The position numbers and the translations under genes were made by a program. 8,985 nt of DNA from Pseudomonadota bacterium (lineage in GTDB: Bacteria > Pseudomonadota > Alphaproteobacteria > Rhizobiales > Rhizobiaceae): positions 1-8,985 of the forward strand of contig JAFAGL010000017.1 in assembly GCA_023422735.1 (NCBI GenBank). The letters are read 5' to 3'. The notes beneath the pieces are model-generated. The model was not told the origin of the DNA. It was given only the letters and a program-made list of their open reading frames with translations, and did no database searches. Positions within the stretch are counted from its first letter, which is position 1. Every line of letters starts with the position of its first letter. This document shows positions 5,870 to 8,985 of this stretch, in pieces.

Positions 5870-6463
5870 TCAGGCCACGCCCAGCATGGCCGGCAGGATA
5901 ATAACCACGAGCAGCGAAACGATCAGAACACCGATATAAACGGTCGCCGTCGTGCTGGTGTCCTTTTCGAGCGCGACACTGGTCAACTGCCAGAACAGTA
6001 CCATCGATATGACGAAGATACACAGGCTCAGGATCGCACCCAAGGACTGCGCGTCCTGCGACAGCATTGATAAAAGCACGACCGGCAAGCCAAACCAGAC
6101 AATGATCACGGAAGCCCAGTTGCTCGCGACCACATAAGGCACAAAGCGCTTGGCAATGCCAATCCGCTTGGCGGCGAGCGCCAGAACCACCAGCGGCAAA
6201 AGCCAGTTTACGAGATCCACAATGGCCAGTCGCAGAATGATCGAGAGCCGCGATGCGTCGATCCCCGTTGCCGATGCGACATTGTCGGCCGTCAAGGTCC
6301 AGCCCAGGATCAGCGGCGGCAACGACAAGGGCAGGGCCCAGAAAGAATCCCAGAATCCGTCCGCCGACAGATCGAGCTGTTTCAAACCATCCTTGCGGCC
6401 AAGCATCATGGCCCATGCCCCGGCAAGCGAATTCTGGATCGCTTCCGTGCTGGGCATCGTCAT
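5870..6463 (-). CDS. Unrecognised five-helix inner membrane protein, coupled to dapE
   Basis: I do not recognise this 197-residue protein. About five hydrophobic segments are visible, near residues 41-57, 77-98, 107-135, 140-160 and 173-195. They follow a soluble N-terminus of about 40 residues with the segment AWAMMLGRKDGLKQLDLSADGFWDS. No catalytic motif or transporter signature stands out. The layout (short soluble N-terminus, then five helices) recalls Yip1-type membrane proteins, but I cannot confirm this. I chose the ATG at 6463 because it overlaps the dapE stop as ATGA, the classical re-initiation layout; GAGG lies about ten bases upstream. An upstream ATG at 6499, inside dapE, is less likely. 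It is the last gene of the dapD operon and converges with truA. A link to the cell envelope is suggested only by position. Confidence 0.8.
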   Translation of the reverse strand: MTMPSTEAIQNSLAGAWAMMLGRKDGLKQLDLSADGFWDSFWALPLSLPPLILGWTLTADNVASATGIDASRLSIILRLAIVDLVNWLLPLVVLALAAKRIGIAKRFVPYVVASNWASVIIVWFGLPVVLLSMLSQDAQSLGAILSLCIFVISMVLFWQLTSVALEKDTSTTATVYIGVLIVSLLVVIILPAMLGVA

Positions 6464-7650
6464 CCGAACCAATCCTCGAGGAAGCGCTGGTAGATGCAAG
6501 TGAGTTGCTCAAGATCCGACAAGGAAACGCGCTCGTCGACCATATGCATGGTTTGGCCCACAAGTCCGAATTCCAGAACCGGGCAATAATCCTTGATGAA
6601 TCGCGCATCCGAAGTCCCACCGGACGTGGAAAGTTCAGGCGAGATGCCCGTCACGGCCTTGATCGAGCCGGTCAGCGTTTCGATCAGTTTCTCGTCACGG
6701 GTCAGGAATACGTGGCTTGGTTGGTCTTTCCATTCGAGTTCGAAAACGACCGGATGATCCTGCGATGCAGGCCTAAGCCGGAAATCCTCGGCTGCACGAT
6801 CGAGACGGTTGTGGACTTCCGCCTGCAGTGTCTCGACGCTCCAGGTATCATTGAAGCGGATATTGAACACGGCCCTGGCACGCGCGGGGATGACATTCGT
6901 TGCCGGGTTGCCGACATCGACTGTGGTGATTTCCAGATTTGTGGCGGGAAAATCGTTCGTGCCGGCATCGAACGGCGTTTCCAAAAGACCGTTGCACAAG
7001 GTCAACAGGCCGCGAACCGGATTGTCGGCGCGCTGGGGATAGGCAACATGGCCTTGCCTGCCATGCACCACGATCGTGCCGGAAAGCGATCCACGCCGGC
7101 CAATCTTGATCATGTCGCCAAGCTTTTCGGGATTGGTGGGTTCCCCGACGATTGCAGCGTCCCAGGTTTCGCCTTTGGCCTGTGCCCAATCGAGCAATTT
7201 ACGGGTTCCGTTGATCGCCGGACCTTCTTCGTCGCCTGTAATCAACAGCGAAACGGAGCCCTTCAAGGGCCCGTGTTTTTCGACATGTCTTGCAAGCGCA
7301 GCCACGAAACAGGCGATACCGCCTTTCATGTCAACGGCGCCGCGACCATACATTTCATTGTTGGCGATCTCGGCTGCAAACGGAGGATGCGTCCAGTCAG
7401 CTTCATCGCCCACTGGAACGACATCGGTATGGCCGGCAAACATAAGATGCGGCCCGTTGCCGGACAGCCGGGCGTAAAGGTTTTCGACATCCGGCGTGCC
7501 GGGATCAGAAAAGACGGGCCGGTCGACTGCAAATCCCATGGGCGCAAGCATGGTTTCGAGTGCTGTCAGCGCGCCGCCCTCGGCCGGGGTGACGGAAGGG
7601 CAGCGGATCAGGGTAGCGAGGTTCGCGGCGGGATCTGAAGGAAGGCTCAT
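6460..7650 (-). CDS. dapE: Succinyl-diaminopimelate desuccinylase
   Basis: The 396-residue zinc peptidase of the M20 family hydrolyses N-succinyl-LL-diaminopimelate to LL-diaminopimelate and succinate in the lysine and peptidoglycan pathway. The metal and catalytic residues are all visible: His74 and Asp76 (FAGHTDVVPVG), Asp107 (GRGAVDMKGG), Glu141-Glu142 (TGDEEGP), Glu170 (GEPT) and His369 (TMHMVDE). Each matches the Haemophilus DapE position with a constant offset of seven up to Glu170. The dimerisation lid domain covers about residues 180-290. The chosen ATG 7650 gives the family N-terminus (NLATLIRCPSVTPAEGGAL); an in-frame ATG at 7662 adds four residues. Neither has a clear Shine-Dalgarno. 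It lies 50 bases after the DUF805 gene and overlaps the next gene by four bases. Confidence 0.96.
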   Translation of the reverse strand: MSLPSDPAANLATLIRCPSVTPAEGGALTALETMLAPMGFAVDRPVFSDPGTPDVENLYARLSGNGPHLMFAGHTDVVPVGDEADWTHPPFAAEIANNEMYGRGAVDMKGGIACFVAALARHVEKHGPLKGSVSLLITGDEEGPAINGTRKLLDWAQAKGETWDAAIVGEPTNPEKLGDMIKIGRRGSLSGTIVVHGRQGHVAYPQRADNPVRGLLTLCNGLLETPFDAGTNDFPATNLEITTVDVGNPATNVIPARARAVFNIRFNDTWSVETLQAEVHNRLDRAAEDFRLRPASQDHPVVFELEWKDQPSHVFLTRDEKLIETLTGSIKAVTGISPELSTSGGTSDARFIKDYCPVLEFGLVGQTMHMVDERVSLSDLEQLTCIYQRFLEDWFG

Positions 7651-7660
7651 GGCTACTGGC

Positions 7661-7687
7661 ATATTAGAATAGATCAGCCCCCGGCAA
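7661..7687 (-). promoter_or_regulatory. Weak possible internal promoter ahead of dapE
   Basis: In the 50-base gap before dapE, read on the minus strand, TTGCCG (7687-7682) is followed after 15 bases by TAATAT (7666-7661). The -10 element is good; the -35 and its spacing are poor. A start about seven bases on would put the transcript's 5' end within a few bases of the dapE ATG, giving a leaderless or near-leaderless message. This would explain the lack of a ribosome site, but read-through from dapD is enough to express dapE. Confidence 0.2.
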
Positions 7688-7700
7688 GTGCCTCGAAGCG

Positions 7701-8072
7701 CTATGCGGGAAGATTTGGCCCTGAACCGAACCTGTTGGCCGTGGGCATGCCCGGAAGGGCACACAACACAATAAAGGTGACGAAGTTCAGGAACGGGATG
7801 AACATCAACAATGCGTAAAGCCCGGATTGTCCGATGTCATGCAGGCGCTTCGCCGCCAGCGCACCTTGGCACCACAGCGAGATGAAGACGACGACCGAAA
7901 ACACGCTGTTCCAGAAATCGACGCCCTGGCTTGCTTCATCGGCCAGGATGACGCGGTAAAGCACGAACATCGTGACCACAAACATCGCAAGGCCGCCCAA
8001 AAGGAACGCCTTGCGATTGATGCGGCCGCGAAACCCGAAAAACAGCCAGAAGATGGAAGCGTCGCGGTCCAT
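7701..8072 (-). CDS. DUF805 family inner membrane protein
   Basis: The 123-residue protein carries the hallmarks of DUF805, a family of small membrane proteins of unknown function. These are the N-terminal FWLFFGFRGRINRKAF (8-23), the central AKRLHDIGQSG (74-84) between helices, and the closing PGMPTANRFG (107-116). Hydrophobic segments lie near residues 22-42, 54-72 and 83-108; the last may be two short helices. The gene's ATG shares one base with the dapD stop (TAATG), so it is likely translated by ribosomes finishing dapD. It ends 50 bases before dapE. Its place between two genes of the same pathway suggests shared expression, but nothing in the sequence shows a role in diaminopimelate synthesis. 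Confidence 0.92.
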   Translation of the reverse strand: MDRDASIFWLFFGFRGRINRKAFLLGGLAMFVVTMFVLYRVILADEASQGVDFWNSVFSVVVFISLWCQGALAAKRLHDIGQSGLYALLMFIPFLNFVTFIVLCALPGMPTANRFGSGPNLPA

Positions 8073-8926
8073 TATGCGCGAAGCAACTCGTTGATGGATG
8101 TCTTGGAACGCGTTTTTTCATCGACGCGTTTGACGATCACCGCGCAGTAAAGGCTCGGACCCCAGTTTTCGCCAGGGACATTCTTTCCAGGAATGGTGCC
8201 CGCAACCACCACGGAATAAGGCGGGACCTCGCCGTAAAAGATTTCGCCGGTTTCGCGATCGACGATCTTGGTCGACTTGCCGATGAAAACGCCCATGCCC
8301 AGCACGGCGCCCTCGCGCACGATGCAGCCTTCCACCACTTCCGAACGCGCGCCGATAAAGCAATTGTCTTCAATGATCGTGGGGCCGGCCTGCAATGGTT
8401 CCAAAACGCCCCCGATTCCCACGCCACCCGAGAGATGCACATGCTTGCCGATCTGCGCGCAGGAGCCCACGGTCGCCCATGTATCAACCATCGTGCCTTC
8501 GCCGACATAAGCGCCGAGATTGACGAAGGATGGCATCAGGATGGCACCTTTCGCCACGAAGGCTGAACGCCGCACGATCGCGCCTGGAACCGCACGGAAG
8601 CCAGATTTCTCGAATTCGTTGGGGCTCCAATGATCGAATTTCGAGGCAACCTTGTCCCACCAAACGGCTTCGCCCGGTCCGCCCTTGATGATTTCCATCG
8701 GGTTAAGTCGAAAAGACAGGAGTACGGCCTTTTTCAGCCATTGATTGACTGTCCAATTTCCATCTTCGCCGCGTTCGGCCACGCGTGCCGAGCCACGGTC
8801 GAGGAGATCGAGAGCGTCGTTCACGGCTTCGCGAACAGCGCCTTTCGTTTCGACGCTTACCGTGTCGCGGGCTTCGAAAGCCTGTTCGATCGTTGTTTCA
8901 AGATCCGACAAGTCGGCTTTCGTCAT
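8072..8926 (-). CDS. dapD: 2,3,4,5-tetrahydropyridine-2,6-dicarboxylate N-succinyltransferase
   Basis: The 284-residue enzyme transfers succinyl from succinyl-CoA to tetrahydrodipicolinate, the first step of the succinylase branch to meso-diaminopimelate and lysine. An N-terminal helical domain (about 1-105) carries LSFRLNP (70-76) and the acidic and Trp-rich EAVWWDK. A left-handed beta helix of hexapeptide repeats follows (about 115-240), with the highly conserved MVDTWATVGSCAQIGKHVH (146-164), GGVGIGGVLEPLQA (167-180) and EDNCFIGARSEVVEG (186-200). Members of this family act as trimers with active sites between subunits. Asp148 in the VDTW motif is probably the catalytic aspartate, by family comparison. 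The length is typical. GGAG lies eight bases before ATG 8926. It is the first visible gene of the minus-strand operon; its TAA overlaps the DUF805 ATG. Confidence 0.97.
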   Translation of the reverse strand: MTKADLSDLETTIEQAFEARDTVSVETKGAVREAVNDALDLLDRGSARVAERGEDGNWTVNQWLKKAVLLSFRLNPMEIIKGGPGEAVWWDKVASKFDHWSPNEFEKSGFRAVPGAIVRRSAFVAKGAILMPSFVNLGAYVGEGTMVDTWATVGSCAQIGKHVHLSGGVGIGGVLEPLQAGPTIIEDNCFIGARSEVVEGCIVREGAVLGMGVFIGKSTKIVDRETGEIFYGEVPPYSVVVAGTIPGKNVPGENWGPSLYCAVIVKRVDEKTRSKTSINELLRA

Positions 8927-8985
8927 GGCGAAGACTCCGTTACACAGGCGCCCGATGACGCCAGCGTTCGTTCTGCAGGAAAAGC
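8927..8985 (-). promoter_or_regulatory. Upstream region of dapD, up to the window edge
   Basis: These 59 bases precede dapD on the minus strand. They contain its ribosome site (GGAG, eight bases before the ATG) and no further gene. I see no convincing -10/-35 pair or riboswitch-like structure here, so the promoter, or any earlier gene of the operon, probably lies beyond the right edge. Confidence 0.4.

Noticed and set aside
5873..5891. Possible hairpin GGCCA...TGGCC at the truA junction
   Set aside because: The stem is only five base pairs with a nine-base loop and no T-run on either side. It lies inside the coding end of the membrane protein gene.
6253..7638. A long plus-strand open frame (461 codons) opposite dapE
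   Set aside because: DapE on the other strand has all its catalytic residues. The plus-strand translation has no recognisable fold and many scattered Cys, His and Arg.

Overview
The window looks like an ordinary chromosomal stretch of an alphaproteobacterium of the order Hyphomicrobiales, most like Brucella/Ochrobactrum or a close relative. That view rests on moderately high GC, an alphaproteobacterial style of FMT, DapE and DapD, a DUF6481 protein, and the linkage of dapD-DUF805-dapE with truA-fmt-def and rmuC. The genus is inferred from family resemblance, not from a database search. I see no rRNA, tRNA, CRISPR array, insertion sequence, prophage or attachment site.

Layout, left to right. 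A possible C-terminal tail of a gene lying mostly off the left edge ends near base 64. A small secreted lipoprotein with two Kazal-type inhibitor domains follows (132-584, +). It converges with a luciferase-like flavin-dependent oxidoreductase (591-1628, -). A 199-base divergent intergenic region leads to a short, highly charged coiled-coil protein of the DUF6481 type, which starts at TTG (1828-2235, +) and ends at a strong hairpin-plus-T terminator. Converging on that terminator is rmuC (2317-3534, -). A 102-base divergent region separates rmuC from a tight three-gene cluster on the plus strand, def-fmt-truA (3637-5860). This cluster deals with the start and accuracy of translation: FMT formylates initiator Met-tRNA, deformylase removes the formyl group from new proteins, and TruA makes pseudouridine in the tRNA anticodon arm.

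Converging on truA is a minus-strand operon that reads from the right edge: dapD (8072-8926), a DUF805 membrane protein (7701-8072), dapE (6460-7650) and an unrecognised five-helix membrane protein (5870-6463). DapD and DapE are two steps of the succinylase branch that makes meso-diaminopimelate and lysine, for peptidoglycan and protein. The two membrane proteins overlap the enzyme genes at TAATG and ATGA junctions, so they are probably translated together with them. Their role is not known from sequence.

No new multi-gene system stands out. The points most worth a second look are the Kazal lipoprotein with canonical reactive loops and arginine at P1, the two membrane proteins built into the dap operon, the TTG start of the DUF6481 gene, and short inverted or direct repeats in front of three genes.
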